A stretch of DNA of 64,000 nucleotides, from contig BTPP01000007.1 of NCBI GenBank assembly GCA_037102815.1, positions 1,922,001-1,986,000 of the forward strand, in the 5' to 3' direction. Position 1 is the first letter of the stretch, and every line of letters starts with the position of its first letter. This DNA comes from Neurospora intermedia. Its lineage: Eukaryota; Ascomycota; Sordariomycetes; Sordariales; Sordariaceae. The position numbers and the translations under genes were made by a program. Below, in pieces: positions 25,541 to 38,649 of this stretch. The notes beneath the pieces were generated by a model. The model did no database searches, was not told the origin of the DNA, and saw only the letters and a list, made by a program, of their open reading frames with translations.

Positions 25541-28500
25541 TGTTATAGGGCTAGCGCCCAGGATTGAAGACTTAGCTTTGCCAAGTCTACCAAACCGGGA
25601 CCGGCCGTATTAATAAGGATGCGAGCCTTCTACTAGTCTTGACCCCACAGCTGGCCACCCCCCTCAACTGGCCACCCCCCTCAACTGGCCACATCCACAG
25701 CCATAACCAGTAGTCGGATAACATTGAAAAATGGCCATCTTTGTAGCGATTTCAACCATTTGAGATCTTTATTGACTAAGCCTAATACTTATAAATAGTC
25801 TGGAGTATTGATTCAATATCTCTCTTAATAGGTTGTAGTAATAACGGTATCGTCGTTGCTATAGCAACCCGCTAGCGCTTAGGGGCCTGCTTTAAGGCTT
25901 TACAAGCTTCTATTATATTTTCTATACAAGTAAATTTATCGTTACCCCCTTCTTTAACCTTCCTTTTACCCCTAGGCTTTTATAACTCTAATTAAGTTTG
26001 TAAATATTAGAATTAGTAATCCTTAGTAGCGAACTTAGCGTTTTTATTATTAAATACCTTAATTACTTTAGTATAAATTATTCTAATATTACAATCGATA
26101 GTAGCTAACTTATTATAAATATTTCCTAATATATTCTTAGATTTCTAGGGAATTTAAAAAATAAAATTACTTTTAGATATTGTGTCCTTGGGTAGTATTT
26201 AGGGTAGTAATAGCTAGGCTAGTAAGGTATTGTTATTTAATATAGTAATTGGGTCGTTAAAGATAATAGATCTATTTATTAGTTATATACTAGTCTTTTT
26301 AAACCCTAATTTGAAGTTTTTAGTACTTACCCCCCTTTGTAAAGCTTCCTAATAATAATAGAGAAACTATTATTTATTTACTAGTATAAATATTGGAAAG
26401 GAGGTATAGTTTTTAGTAAAGTCTTTAAAATACGATTTAATAGCGGTAAATATAGATTAATCGAATAATTAAATTTTATAAAAAGTATAGGGAAGTAAAA
26501 AGAGTAGTTGAACGTTATATTAAAAAGCTTTAATAATAAAGTTATTAGATAAATAATTTAAATATTCATCGAGTATTAATAAACGTTAATTATTATTGGT
26601 TAGTTTCGTTTTTAGTAAATAAATATCCTTTAATTACTATAGTACAATCTTTAAATTGTTTTATATAGTTAATATACTATCGAACTTCTAGCTTTTAAAT
26701 TTATTATTTATATTATTAAGGAATTATTACCTTTAAAGGTTAAAACGACAAAAAATAATAATAGAAGCTAACTGCTTACTAATAGCGGTCCTATATTCGA
26801 TTATTAATATTTAAACTATTATATCGGTCGTTATTAAATATACTTTCTTTATTAGAGCAGTCCTAAGCACCTTACTATCCTTTAATTTTAATTTTTAAAG
26901 ACTATACTTATTTATATTCGAAATATTAGTAGGGACAATACCCTTATTATAAATTTAGGCTTCTAGAAGGTCGAAGAACTTCGTAAAAACTTCTTAGGTA
27001 GACCCTTTAATTCTTACTGATTTAAATAGTTTAGAAAGTTTAATTCTAATATCGGGGTTGCGCTTTAAAAATTAATCGATCCAACGGACGCCCAACTTAT
27101 TATAATTATAACTATATCTAAATATAAATATAGCGAAGCTAATAACCTAACGGCGGTTGGGAGTATACCTAGCCTTCTCCTTATTCAATATGTATTTGTA
27201 GATAAAGGTTTCTTAGATTAGTAATAGCCTCTAAATTAGAATTTTAACGTTGCGCTTAGTAGGGATACTTTTAATATAATTACCGAGGGTGGACCGTAGA
27301 ATCCTATACTTTTTCCCTATTGTACACTAGGAAAGACCGTTATAAATATCCTTAAGCGCTTCTTCAATCAAAAACAAGCTTATTGTAGTAAAAACGAACG
27401 CGATCGGGCTTAATTTAACGCAATTGTAGTTATTGGGGGATGTAGGGTGGTAATGTTGTATAAGGGGAAATAGCGGTGTGGAGGTAGCCAATTGAGGGGG
27501 GTGGTCAGTTGTGGGGTTAAGACTGGTAGTTGGTTAGATCTACATATTTACTTAGTCCGTACGGTCTTAGCGCCCTGTACAAAACCTTCTCCAAACTACA
27601 CCCTTCTAGTACAGTCTTCCCTTTTACTCTCTTCGTTAAATATAATATTTCAACTATATACGACTATTCGCTATATAATACTCTAGCAAACCTATTATAT
27701 TATATTTAACCCTCTTTTTAAATTACTATTACTATTCTTTCGTAAGTACGCCTAAAGAGTCTCCCCCTATTTATAATAATACTACCGATTACCTTTCCTA
27801 CAATCCTTTAGTTTTAAAATCCTTAAGAATATTTATAGTAATTTACAATTATTTTCTAAATATTGCTAACCGAAGTTATTTTAAAACTCGCCGCCGTACT
27901 AAAGTAAGTACTTCCCTAATTCGAAAAGTTCTTAGGGAATAAAGAAAAATTCGAAACCTAGGTTCTAAATATACAAATTAAACTCTATATAGCTAGACCC
28001 GCTATTAGCAATATAGAAGTATAATTTTACTATTTATTCGCCTATTTATTACTTATTATTAAAAAACTATTCGTTATTTTCGCTACCTATAGCCTATAGT
28101 CGCCTTCTAAATTATTCTTGAAATTTAGGTTAATATATAGGGACCCTAATATAATTAAAAAAATTAGTTAAGAGTTCTACCGACTTTGTTAGAAGTTAGG
28201 CGAATCGATAATAATTTTCCTTATCCGATTTAAAGAAGTATTTTATTATACCCGTACTAATTCCTAGTTAAAAGTAGCTAAAATTAGCTAATTTACTACT
28301 ACTTTGAATAATAATTAGAAATAAAGGCTTTCCGACCGAATCAATATACCTAAGTAATATTCCTTACTATTAAACTACCTTCGTTATTTTAATAGTAATT
28401 CCTTTTTTTTCGCTTTAATATTAAGGTAATAGGTTAATAATAATAATACTAGCAATCCTATAGATACTTCTATTAATACCTTAGCGACAATATTAAAGTT

Positions 28501-29605
28501 ATTACTATTATAGAAGTAGAAAAATAGGTAGAAGAAAGAGGGTAAGTATATTAATTCTAATAATGATTCATATTAATTTAAAAAGTACCTACAATTATTC
28601 ATAAAAATAAATATAATTTAACTATAATTTGGTAGGAGTTTAGACGGTTATAATAGCGATTCTAAAGGAGGAGAAAATTCGGACTAAATAAAAATTCGTT
28701 GGAAATAACCCTAATAAAACTACAGTAGAGGGAGGTTTATTAAATCTACAAAGGAAGGACCGTTAATAATTATTTTAAATATATAATTTATTAGCCGGGC
28801 GTAAAATGAATTTTAATTCTACCCCTCTATATATAGTTAATTTAATATTAATATTTATTATAATATATAACCGTTGGAGGGTAATAAATATAATATTTTA
28901 TAAGTATGAAGGATTTATTAAAGCTATTCCTTAGCGAGGGAAGGGGTAACTCCTACTAGTAGGAGAAGTAGAGTAATACAAAGCACTAAATAATAGCCTT
29001 AATTTAATTTATTTCTACTATAGATTACTAAAATAGTATAGCAAATAATCCCCGGATAGGTAAGGCCTAGAAATATACCCTAATTTAATCTTAATACCTC
29101 GGCCGGGGTGCAGTTCTATAAAAGTAGTAATACCGATTTAAGTAGAGGGTAGGGAATTGTATAGTATTTATTTAAGGGTTTAAATAGAAAGATCTTTCTT
29201 TTTTAGTATTATTAATATTCGTACCTATTTAATTAGGCAATTTGGTTAGGAGCGGTTGTAGGGGATTTTAATTATCTTTAGTATATATAACGATTCTATA
29301 TACGCGGCGGACCGGGCTCCCTAAGGGGGAGTAGGGGGGTAATATTATAGGGCTAGCGCCTAGGATTAAAGATTTGGCTTTACTAAGTCTGCCAAACCGG
29401 GACCGGCCGTATTAATAAAGATACGAGCCTTTTAGTTGGTTAGATCTATATATTTGCTTAGTCCGTACGGTCTTAGCGCCCTGCACAAAACCTTCTCCAG
29501 ACTATACCCTTCTAGTGCAGTCTTCCCTTTTGCTCTCTTCGTCAAATATAGCATTTCAACCACACACGACTGCTCGCTGTGCAATACTCTGGCAGACCCG
29601 TTACA
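25541..29605 (+). mobile_element. Short LTR retrotransposon, copy 1 (LTR-A), inside the pogo element
   Basis: A fossil LTR element. The LTRs are 263 bp, starting TGTTATAGGG and ending GTTACA in the consensus of the copies. The 5' LTR is split by a Fot1-like insertion (25541-25632 and 27529-27699, summing to 263). The 3' LTR is 29343-29605, preceded by a purine tract at about 29,323-29,342. The TSD CCATA lies at 25536-25540 and 29606-29610. The internal region is 1,643 bp, too short for gag plus pol, so it looks like a non-autonomous family; no superfamily could be set. It is broken by many RIP-type changes. It predates most RIP in this block. Confidence 0.92.
25633..27526 (-). mobile_element. 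Fot1-like (Tc1/mariner, pogo group) element inserted in the 5' LTR
   Basis: An 1,894 bp element with inverted repeats of about 44 bp (left CTAGTCTTGACCCCACAG, right ending CTGG at 27526) and TA target duplication (25631-25632 and 27527-27528). The left end holds two direct copies of a 19 bp motif with CTGGCCACCCCCCTCAA. Minus-strand coding traces at about 26,900-27,370 resemble the helix-turn-helix and CENP-B-like part of a Fot1/pogo transposase, including a GVRWID...FLKRNPDI pattern. The interior is RIP-mutated with many stops. It is the youngest layer of the four-level nest. Its size matches typical Fot1 elements. Confidence 0.88.
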
Positions 29606-32287
29606 CCATAGTTTGAAGCCGATACCGCGTTAGGGGGTGGTGGTGATGATGGTTGAAAAGTATGGTGGTGCAAATGGATAAATCTGGTTGTATGACTGGG
29701 TTGGTTGTATTACTGGTGAGCACCCACTTTAGGGGGTGCGAGTCTGGCGAGGTCCAAAAAAGTGGGGGCGTAGTACGGGTACCCTTAATATTAAAAGATG
29801 AAGTTAGAAATATTTAAAACTATTAATAATTATTCAAAGCTTAATACTATATAAGTTCGAGAGATTGCTTCTATTATTTAAAACGATTACCTAGAAGTAG
29901 TATATATAAGGAAAGATATCTACAACGTACGTATACAACTTCGCCATTGTAATTTTAATAGCTATACATTAATAAGTACCTTAATTAAAGTCTTTAATAA
30001 TAATAATATTAATTATATTAAAAAAATAGATCCTAACGATAAAATAAGGCTATTAGGTATTATCTTTACTCTTCTACGTTGTATATATATAATTCAACGC
30101 TTTTATAAGGTTATAATTTTTAATAATATTTACGATACTAATCGTTTTAACTACTTATTCTATTATATATCTAGTCTTACTAATATTGGTTCTATCTTTA
30201 ATCACGTATTTAGTATTATTAATAACGAGAAATAAGTAGCATTTAACTTCTTAATCGACGCTACTAAATAGATACGATTATAATATAACCTTCTAAAGCC
30301 GATTATTGTTATTATTAATAAGAGTAAAGAAATAAAGTAATCTTTGGAATCGATCTTCCTTAATACTTAATAGTAGCTTTATTTATTCTATATAGTTAAG
30401 AATATACTATATAACGCTAAATTAAAGTTTAAGAAGGTAAAGAATAATATTAATGAAAAATCGAACGATAATTCTAATAATGAAGAGGGTATTAATAAGT
30501 AGGCTAAGCCTATCCCTTTTAATAATAAAGATTATAGTCTCTATACTTCTATATATAGTACTGACCCTTCTAACGATTTGGCTACCTCTATTACCAACAA
30601 TCCTTATAGTATTGTAAGGTGATTTAAGTTTATGATGTATAGCTATATAGAGAATGACTTCTTTATTGTTTGGGAGGATATAAAAAGGTACTTTTCAACC
30701 TAGAAGTTAATCCTTCGTTATATTTAAAAGAATTAGCTACCTATTAGAGATTAATAGGTATATTATTATATTAAATAGTATAGAAATTTTAGTATAAGGG
30801 TTACCTCCCTAATTGAATTAAGTAACTTTAATATTAAAAGTTACTTTCTTAATAGTAATAGTAATATTTTCAAGTTAGTTTCTATTATTCTTAAAATGGC
30901 CGATAAATAGTATAGAATTTTCAAATAGAAGTTAGTAAGCTACTAAACCCGCTAATATTATAAATATATTACTCGTAATTATTTAGGATAATTTCTATTG
31001 CAAATTATATTTCTAATATTAGATATAATTAATTATAAATACCTTTAAATAGATAGAAGCCGATTAATAGATTAACGTAGAAACCCTCCTCCTCTCCCCC
31101 CTTATAATAAGGATTATAGTATTCCCCTTCAATATAGGTTGCTTTACTACTATGAAATTTTTAAGCGGTTAATTGCTAAAACACTATTAAAATTCAATTA
31201 TATTTATCCCCGCTAGTATTTTAAAATACCTCTCGTATATTCCTTATTACTATAATTTATCTATAAATAATTATTAATTAACTTTTAGGAGTAGGATATT
31301 AACGATTTCTACTTTTGTTTTAGAGATCTCCGTATTGTAATAATACGTTACGGTCGATTTAAGAACTCTATTAGATTAATCCCTAATAAATATACTCTTA
31401 CCTCTATACTTAGTTTAAAGAGAAGGAAGAAGGTTAAACCTATAAAGTAAAATAACCGCTAGAATCTCCCTCGTTTATAACCTAAAATACAATATAGATT
31501 ATCTTACTAGGAAAGTAATAATATTGATAAATTAGCTCCTAATTCTATATTTAGGGGTATTAAACGTAAACGGATATAAGAGCCGGTTAGCTCTAATATA
31601 TTTAATTATAGTAGCGAGTCGGATACAATATTTGAAAGTAATTTAGAGCTAGTACTAAATTGTATTTAAGTAGCTACCTTTATATAAGATTTAGAGTTAA
31701 AGTTAGAAATAAAAGTAATATTGCTCCCGCTTTAAGAATTTCCACCGCTAAAACTTTTATTTTTTAAACTCTCTCCAATACTAGATTTGGAACTTTCTCT
31801 AGAATTGGAATTACAATTAGAATTCTTACCCTCTCTAAAGTTAACCCCCTCTCTAAAGCCTATACTAGAACTAGAGTCAAAGCTAGAGTAGTTATCTCTA
31901 GAACGATAGTAGTCGTCTCTAGAGCTAGAGTTAATACTAGATACTATTTAAGTAGTTGTAGAATCGAACTCCCCAGTCAAGTAGGTAGTTAAACGCAAGA
32001 AAAGAAAGGCAACGAGTATTTGATATAGGTAATTATAGTAATTGTAGATGAATATAGTAGATTCTTTAATATTTAAAATATTATATACTATAGAAATCTC
32101 TATACAAAACTATATTATTAAACATTACCCGTACTATTGGGCGTTATATATAATTCTATAGAATTTACTGTGTAAATGATAATTGACGAGTAAATGACGT
32201 GCCAAGCCTTGAAATATTGGGGCCCCCATAAGGATTGGGGCCCCCGTAGCCATCACCTGGTGCCCCCGGAGTAAACGCCTTATTAAT

Positions 32288-33114
32288 ATCCTTCCATTTA
32301 ATTCAATATATTCAACGGCCGTTATTTATTTTACTATATTCTACAATGTTTTCGAATTTCTATTCTTACTATTTGTCGTTATTATTATTATTAGTCTTTA
32401 TTATATTATTATTAGTCTTGTATACGCTAACTATATATATAGTCCGCCCAGTGGGCATACGGTGCTACTTCGTTCGTAGTCGGTGGGAAAAACCATACTG
32501 TAATAGCCGGATAAAAACCCTCCGCTTCGCTATTGCAATAGCGCCGTATCGGCTCCGTACCTTCCCGTTTTCCTTCCTCTCGGTATAACCTCACCGTTAT
32601 AACGGAGGCTATAAATCTATATTATAAACGTAGCCGTCCTAGCTCTAGCCCGTCGCCGTCCGAGGAAATTAATACTTATAGCAACGCTAATAAAGTATTG
32701 GATAATAGTAATATAGAATAGTTAGTACTCTAATCTCCCTAGTCTAACTATAGTTTACTTTTCTTTCGGGGTCGCCTTTGATATATTTACTATACGTCTA
32801 GTCGGCTTCCTATCGGTTGCAATACGGTTCCGTTCCGGTTAGGTAGTTATTAGCTTCGGCCGGGTCTTTTATATATATAATTAATTATATTAATCTATAC
32901 CCCCGAACGCTTCTTTTATCTCTCTCGCGTTCTTGATTTTAATTACTAATTTATATTCTTGTAATCTCCCTAACCGTAGGGCCTATTATAAGATTCGTTC
33001 CATATTTGTTTTAAATGTATTATAGATATTGTTTTTTATTTATCGGCTATATAAGTATATTCTCACCCTATAACTAAATTTATTCCGTTTTTTGATATTC
33101 TAAAAGTAAATATT
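32288..33114. other. AT-rich flank of MULE-1, unassigned
   Basis: This continues the DNA into which MULE-1 inserted (joined to 22,360-22,732). A less RIP-mutated patch lies at about 32,440-32,600. An 80-codon plus frame at 32,346-32,588 has no recognisable domain. Confidence 0.4.
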
Positions 33115-34577
33115 CAGTATCGACGGCCATGGGGCTGCCGGGAACGGAACCACCACTACCACCAGAACTGGAAACTATACGAGTAGGAGTAGTATAACCG
33201 CTACCGCCGGATACGATACGCATAGGAATAATAGCGCCGCTACTAGAACCGGACGCGATCCGAACCGGGTTTATAGTACTACCGCCGGGTAGGGAAGGGA
33301 TACGACTATAACGAACGTCCTTTGCGATTAGTTTATAATAACCCTTCTATTACTATTCGGTAATACTATAGCCTAGGGTACGAGGAAGACGCTTATAGTC
33401 GGTAGGAAGGCCGTTTTACTCTAGACGAGTATATATATAATTAGTAAAATTATTAGTAATACGAATAAAAGTATTTAGATTATAGTTAAACCTATCCGGG
33501 CTACCTAATATTATAATAATAATTGCCGCTTAAATAGCGTTACGGGCGTTATAGAAACCGGCGGGGATATTTAATATATATTTGCTGGAAGTATAATTGT
33601 AGGTGGCGTTCTAGGTACCGCTAATTAGAAACGTAGAAATTAAATAATAAAAAAGATAAATAGAGAACGAGGGACCTACTAGTAAACGAAATAAAGTAAA
33701 CTTTATTAGCGATAACCTTCTTAAAGGTACTAGGGGAGTTAAGCCTATTGTTAGAGTGCGGAATAGAAGTGAGATTTAGAGTATAGTAAAAATAAGGAAT
33801 CTTACGAATAACGCTAGTTAAATTAGTATAAAGATTAAAGAAGGAAGGGAGGAAATTATATTAATTCTAAAGGGGATAACTATTAAGGAAATTACGAAGG
33901 GTACGAGCGAGGAATATAAATTTTAAAAGTATAGTTATGGAGAATATAGGGCCTAGGGATATAATAAAGGTAGGACCTTCTATATTAGAAGTTAAATTAA
34001 TAGGGTTAGGATAATAGCGGCCGGAAGAAACTATTTTAATAGAAATTATAATAGGGAAAAAAAAGGAAAAAGACTAAGAAGGATATTATATAGGGGATTA
34101 TATAAACGAAAGAAGGGGTCCTTACGCCGATATAAATAGGGGTAAAACTATAGAATAGGAGAATAAATAATAGGGTAGAAATATTTAGAAATAGGAGAAG
34201 GAAGCGGAAGAGTAGGGTAATAAATAGGAAGATAAGATAGGGAAGCGGGGAAATAATGGAGGAAAGAACGGTAAGGAATAAAATAGAGAGGCGGCGAAGG
34301 AAATAGTATACCGGGCTTAGTCCTATTCCTATTATTCCTATTATTCTAATATTAGAACGAAGTAGCGGTAGAAGAAACGAGATTATATTTGCTATAGCGG
34401 TGGGTGAGAACCGTTATAATTATAAGTAAAGTAGGAGCGGCGTAGTAAATTACAGCCGAAATAAAGCTGGGGGTTTTTATCCGGAGGCGCTTAACGCCTT
34501 ACGGTTTTCCCCTCCAGAGAACTGGAGAAGGACCCCATGCCAATAAGGCGCTATAGTTTATAGTAGAGGGAATAAAA
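33115..34577 (-). repeat. Unassigned repeat family X, copy 2 (longest copy)
   Basis: Shares its right part, inverted, with copy 1 (21,559-22,359) and its left part, in the same orientation, with copy 3 (62,674-63,522). On the minus strand a RIP-broken reading frame is visible: a Ser/Pro-rich start, a middle containing NGLPTDYKRLPRTLGYSITE, and a Gly/Ser-rich end with repeated TRIVS/MRIVSGG-like motifs at about 33,120-33,300. I do not recognise this protein. It could be a structural protein of a retroelement or an unclassified transposon ORF. Confidence 0.6.
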
Positions 34578-36003
34578 ATATTAATTTTAAAAGTAAATAT
34601 TCGAATATCTCTTTCCTTATACTATATCAATAATATAATATTATTATTTCTAATACTTTCTTTTTAGGAAGAAACGTACGTAGACCTATCTTCCTAGTTT
34701 TTACTCATATTAATAAAAGATTTATAACCTTCAATAGGTAGTATAACGAAGGATTTTTATTTATACTGAGCTATATACAGTATTATAGTATAATTCTATT
34801 AAGTTATATATATACTTCAATGGTATTAAAATACTTTCTCTTCCTTATTACTTTAATTACTTTTCTATATTATTTTACTATCTACTCCCTTCTCGTTACC
34901 TCCTCTAATTATTTTTCCTTTTCCTTCGGTATAAACTCTCTTATTTTTTTTATAGTATTAATATATCTTCAAATAGCGTTTACTATGCGGCCTACTTAAC
35001 CTTCGCCCTACTATTAATTAACGTTAGGTTTAATAAATATCATACCCCTCGTTTCCGGATTTCGGCCGCTACTTATACCGGTATACCCTATAAGAAACTT
35101 ATAATTAGAGAGCGGGCTATTTATTCCTTAAACGCCCGGACCCTCTTATTAACATAGAGGTTGAAGGGGGGGTAGAAAATCTCTATTTCAAGGCTAGATA
35201 TTAATATTACTTTATATACGCCGGAAATTACCTATTGGTAATTATTTTAAATTGTGGTAAAATTTCGTACTAATTTATATAATTCTCCTATTGGCTCAAT
35301 TAGGGTATAGTAAGCTAATACGCCGTAAGCTACTACTGCCCGGATTATTTTAATATAGATTTCCTACGTATATACGAAGCTATACCCCTATATCTTTACT
35401 ATAATTCGTACTAAAGCGTATATTTATATTAATATTTTCTTCTTTACTACTTAGAGGTATACTTTATAAATAAACTTATAATCGAATTATATACTCAAAA
35501 ACTGTACCGACTCCGTAGGTACTAATTAATAGCCTCCTAGGTTAACCGTTTTTTATTTAAATCATTACATTTATATAAAATAAATAAACTCTAATTCTAC
35601 TACTTCGAACTCTATTCCCCTCTCTATTGCCTATTTATGATAATTCCTCTATACAACTATAAATCTTTCGTAATTCTCCCTTATCGACCTTGAAATGGTA
35701 AGGATATTAATATTATTAGCGATTTCTACTATAATAGTACCTGTTATAGCATAGCTGAACAGGTTCCTAGAGTACTGGCTACTGGGCAATGGGGTACACT
35801 ACGGCATATTAGATGGAAGGAGGCTCATGTTCTTATCGATAGCTATCCGGATTGGGAAGGCGGCGACCGTTGGTAGAATCGGGACTTATATGTCTGATTT
35901 TAAATGCCTTCGTTCGAACAGCTTCCCTTTCCCTCTTTATACTTAATATTACTTTGATTTGTAGCTTCTAGTTTTGTTATCTTATTACTTATAGGATTAC
36001 GCT
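34578..36003. other. AT-rich relic DNA, no element named
   Basis: RIP-like sequence without terminal repeats I could match. A GC-balanced patch lies at about 35,735-35,910 and has no open frame or RNA-like fold that I recognise. Confidence 0.4.
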
Positions 36004-36011
36004 TTTATATA

Positions 36012-36451
36012 GAGTTAACCTCCCCGCACGCACCAAAAACCTTGAGGTACGCACTTTTTGGGATCTGGCAGCTGATATGTAAAATGTGTTATTTTGGCCG
36101 TAATATTCTCGTTTTGTAATGTCTCGAGGTGAGTTAACCCAGGCTGGACATCTTGGTCTTCAGCAGGCAAGCAAATCTGACAGCGCCAATCTACTTAGTA
36201 GTGCAACTAGGTAGTGCAACTAGATAGTACAACTAGATGGTGCAACTGCCCTGGGCGGTGCAATTGGCCGACGTGTTGAAGGAGTGCGAAAGAAACGACT
36301 AAGATGGGGGAATGTTAACGCGCATTAGAAATACGAAATTTGGCAGGTAAAAACGGAAATTTCAATGTCAGGTGTTATCAGCTGAACCACCCCAGTTTTT
36401 TGGTGGAGGTGCGTACCTCAAGGTTTTTGGTGCGTGCGGGGAGGTTAACTC
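36012..36451. mobile_element. MITE B, 440 bp, un-RIPped, related to MULE-2
   Basis: Perfect 43 bp inverted repeats start GAGTTAACCTCCCCGCACGC at 36012 and end at 36451. An 8 bp TSD TTTATATA flanks it (36004-36011 and 36452-36459). The interior has normal base composition and no coding capacity. A block near the right end (about 36,340-36,385, GGTAAAAACGGAAATTTCAA and on) is shared with the right arm of MULE-2 at about 49,335-49,375. A 13 bp tandem repeat (TAGTGCAACTAGG-like, four copies) lies at 36199-36250. Confidence 0.9.
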
Positions 36452-36960
36452 TTTATATAATATTAAGTATTATCCTTTCTTATCCGGGGACGGTATTAAA
36501 TATCCTATTCTAATAGGATTCTCTAGTTTGTACCGAGTATTGGATTTGTTTAACGTAACTACAGTCAGTCAATTCCGACGTAATTACTTAAATTAGAAGG
36601 ATTACTAAGTCTTACCTTCTAACTATCGTATTGAGGTACCGATAAAGTAAATACCTCCACTCCCCTATCTCCCGCTGTAAATTAAACTAATTATATAATA
36701 TTTACCGCCGGAAACCTATTTCAAAATAATACTCGTCGTTTTAACCTCTCTCTAAATAAGGGAGATTAAAATAATAAAGCCTTTAACCCTACTAAGTTTA
36801 ACCTTTTTAATTTAATAATTTAAATTAATAATAATGATAGTTATAATGATGGTTTAATCCCTTACGCTATAGACTTTAAGTAGTAATTAATATCGGGCTA
36901 TTCTTGATTCCCGAATACTACTTTTACTCTTCCATAGTATCAACTATAGAGAAAAATTAA

Positions 36961-37574
36961 GGGACTTACTCGGCGGGCAGTGTCACTTTTCTCCGCGGGC
37001 AGTGTACACTGCCCGTATAGGCATGCCTTATATAATATTCCTCTATAGGCAGTGTTACGTTTACTTCTTACCTTTTTAAACGAAGTATAATATAGTATCC
37101 TCATTTTTAACAAAGACTACTATAATTCATAAAGGTAGAATACAGATTGTAGTAAATAAGTCCCTAGAATAAAGTCTATATTTTACAATTAATACCCTTG
37201 TAAAAGTCTAATTTCTCTTATCCTTTCTAGTAATATGATTAATAGAAATATATATAAGTAAAACGTTTCTTAAATTTTGAAGAAGATTGATACAAGTAGA
37301 ATTGAGAGAATATATAAAGTAAATAAACTAAAGGTATTACTATTTAATCTAAGTTTCATACTATATATCTTCTACAACCGTACTTTCTTATTAGGATAAC
37401 CTAGATAGTAATACTCAATCCTCTATATTATTAGAATATTACACAGTATTTAGGTATTAGAAGGTTATATATAACTTTAATACTGCCCTTGGAGGAAACC
37501 CTTCTCTAATATCCCTATACGGGCAGTGTACACTGCCCGCGGAGAGAAGTGACACTGCCCGCCGAGTAAGTCCC
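36961..37574. mobile_element. MITE C, 614 bp, MULE-3 family ends
   Basis: Inverted repeats of about 60 bp, nearly perfect, start GGGACTTACTCGGCGGGCAG at 36961 and end at 37574. The 8 bp TSD AAAATTAA lies at 36953-36960 and 37575-37582. Each end carries the perfect 20 bp palindrome CGGGCAGTGTACACTGCCCG (36996-37015 and 37520-37539), exactly 35 bp from the tip. The interior is AT-rich and has no coding traces. Confidence 0.9.
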
Positions 37575-37582
37575 AAAATTAA

Positions 37583-38649
37583 TACGCCCGATATTTCGCC
37601 TATATATAAGGCGCGCTAGTTAATTATATGTTCTACTCCCCTTAGCTAAGCAAAAGCCGGCGTTTTAGTAGCCTATATTAAAATAATTCTGTGTTCTATT
37701 TTATTCAATATAAAATAGGAGCTAAAAAATAAAACTAAGGGTAAAAAAAAGGTAGAGGACCTTCCCGCTCCTATAATATTCCGAAAGAACGTTGTACCTA
37801 GCCCTTTAAACCTCTACCCTCAATTAATAGGACTATCTATTTTAACGGGCGATTAAAGTTTCCTCTTCTATTCTAAAAAGGATATTTGTAAACTGTTAGG
37901 AACGTAGGCGAAAGGTAGGCTGAGGTGACTACGGTCGTAGCTATACGTAGGGGATAGTAAATTAGGGGTTAATTTAAAAATATATTAATGGTTACCGACT
38001 ATAATAAATTAAGCTCCGTTGACCCTCTTTTATATTAGTATAAATTCTATTTATCTATTAATACATATTGTAGAATCCCGTACTAATATAGCGTTTTAGC
38101 GCGGTATTGGATTATCCTTCTTACGAGCCTAGCCCGGTATAGGCTTTATTATTATTAATCTAATACTTCGGTCGACAAAGGAAAATAGTAGCCGCTAGGG
38201 TACTTCTATATATAGGCTTTTAGCCTCGTAATACGGCCCCTCCCTTTATAAATTCCGTCCTCGGGACTTTTATAATGAGAGTCGGTATATACCGCTATAA
38301 TATTATTAATTAAGGTTAGAGGAGAGGTTTACGGGCGATGGTCGAAGGGATATTTCGTAGTAGGACCCCGGTCTAATAGTAAAAGGCATTAGTATTATAA
38401 TTCTATAACGTTACTACTTTAAAGTTGAATAGGGTATATATAACGTTAGTTAATATAATACTTTATAGTAGAAGTTCGGTCTAATAGTAGAGTATATTAG
38501 TATTATACTATTATAGTATTATTAAGCTGCAATTTAAGAGTGTAAACGAACGTGGGTCGGCGTACTATTTTATAATAAGGATTTAGTTTAGCAATGTAGG
38601 ATATTCGTACTATGTTACCGGCGAGTGTATAATATCCTTACTAATTGAT
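37583..38649. other. RIP-mutated relic DNA upstream of the 153 bp tandem repeat
   Basis: AT-rich with scattered GC-richer words; some plus-strand coding-like stretches but nothing I can assign. No terminal repeats found. Confidence 0.35.

Larger units (their letters stand above)
23608..29779 (-). mobile_element. Pogo-type (Tc1/mariner) transposon inserted in MULE-1
   Basis: Inverted repeats of about 105 bp start CCCGTACTACGCCCC at 23608 and end at 29779, flanked by TA (23606-23607 and 29780-29781). Without the inserted LTR element it is about 2.1 kb, normal for a pogo-family element. The right repeat is nearly free of RIP, the left is moderately mutated. The transposase gene runs on the minus strand from an ATG at 25539. 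Insertion lies inside the MULE-1 transposase frame. Confidence 0.92.
22733..32279 (+). mobile_element. MULE-1, Mutator-like transposon, host of a four-level nest
   Basis: Terminal inverted repeats of about 62 bp with one mismatch start GGCGTTTACTCCGGGGG at 22733 and end at 32279. Perfect 8 bp TSDs TTATTAAT lie at 22725-22732 and 32280-32287. After removing the inserted pogo element and its TA duplication the element is 3,373 bp. Coding traces on the plus strand read, across the insertion, as a fungal MULE transposase. An N-terminal zinc-binding-like segment lies before 23,605. A TYDTNRF-like segment follows near 30,140, and a block with an Asn-Thr-Gln-Gln-Gln-Leu and a His-Ile pattern near 30,300-30,420. 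The interior is heavily RIP-mutated with many stops, while the terminal repeats are almost clean. Confidence 0.9.
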
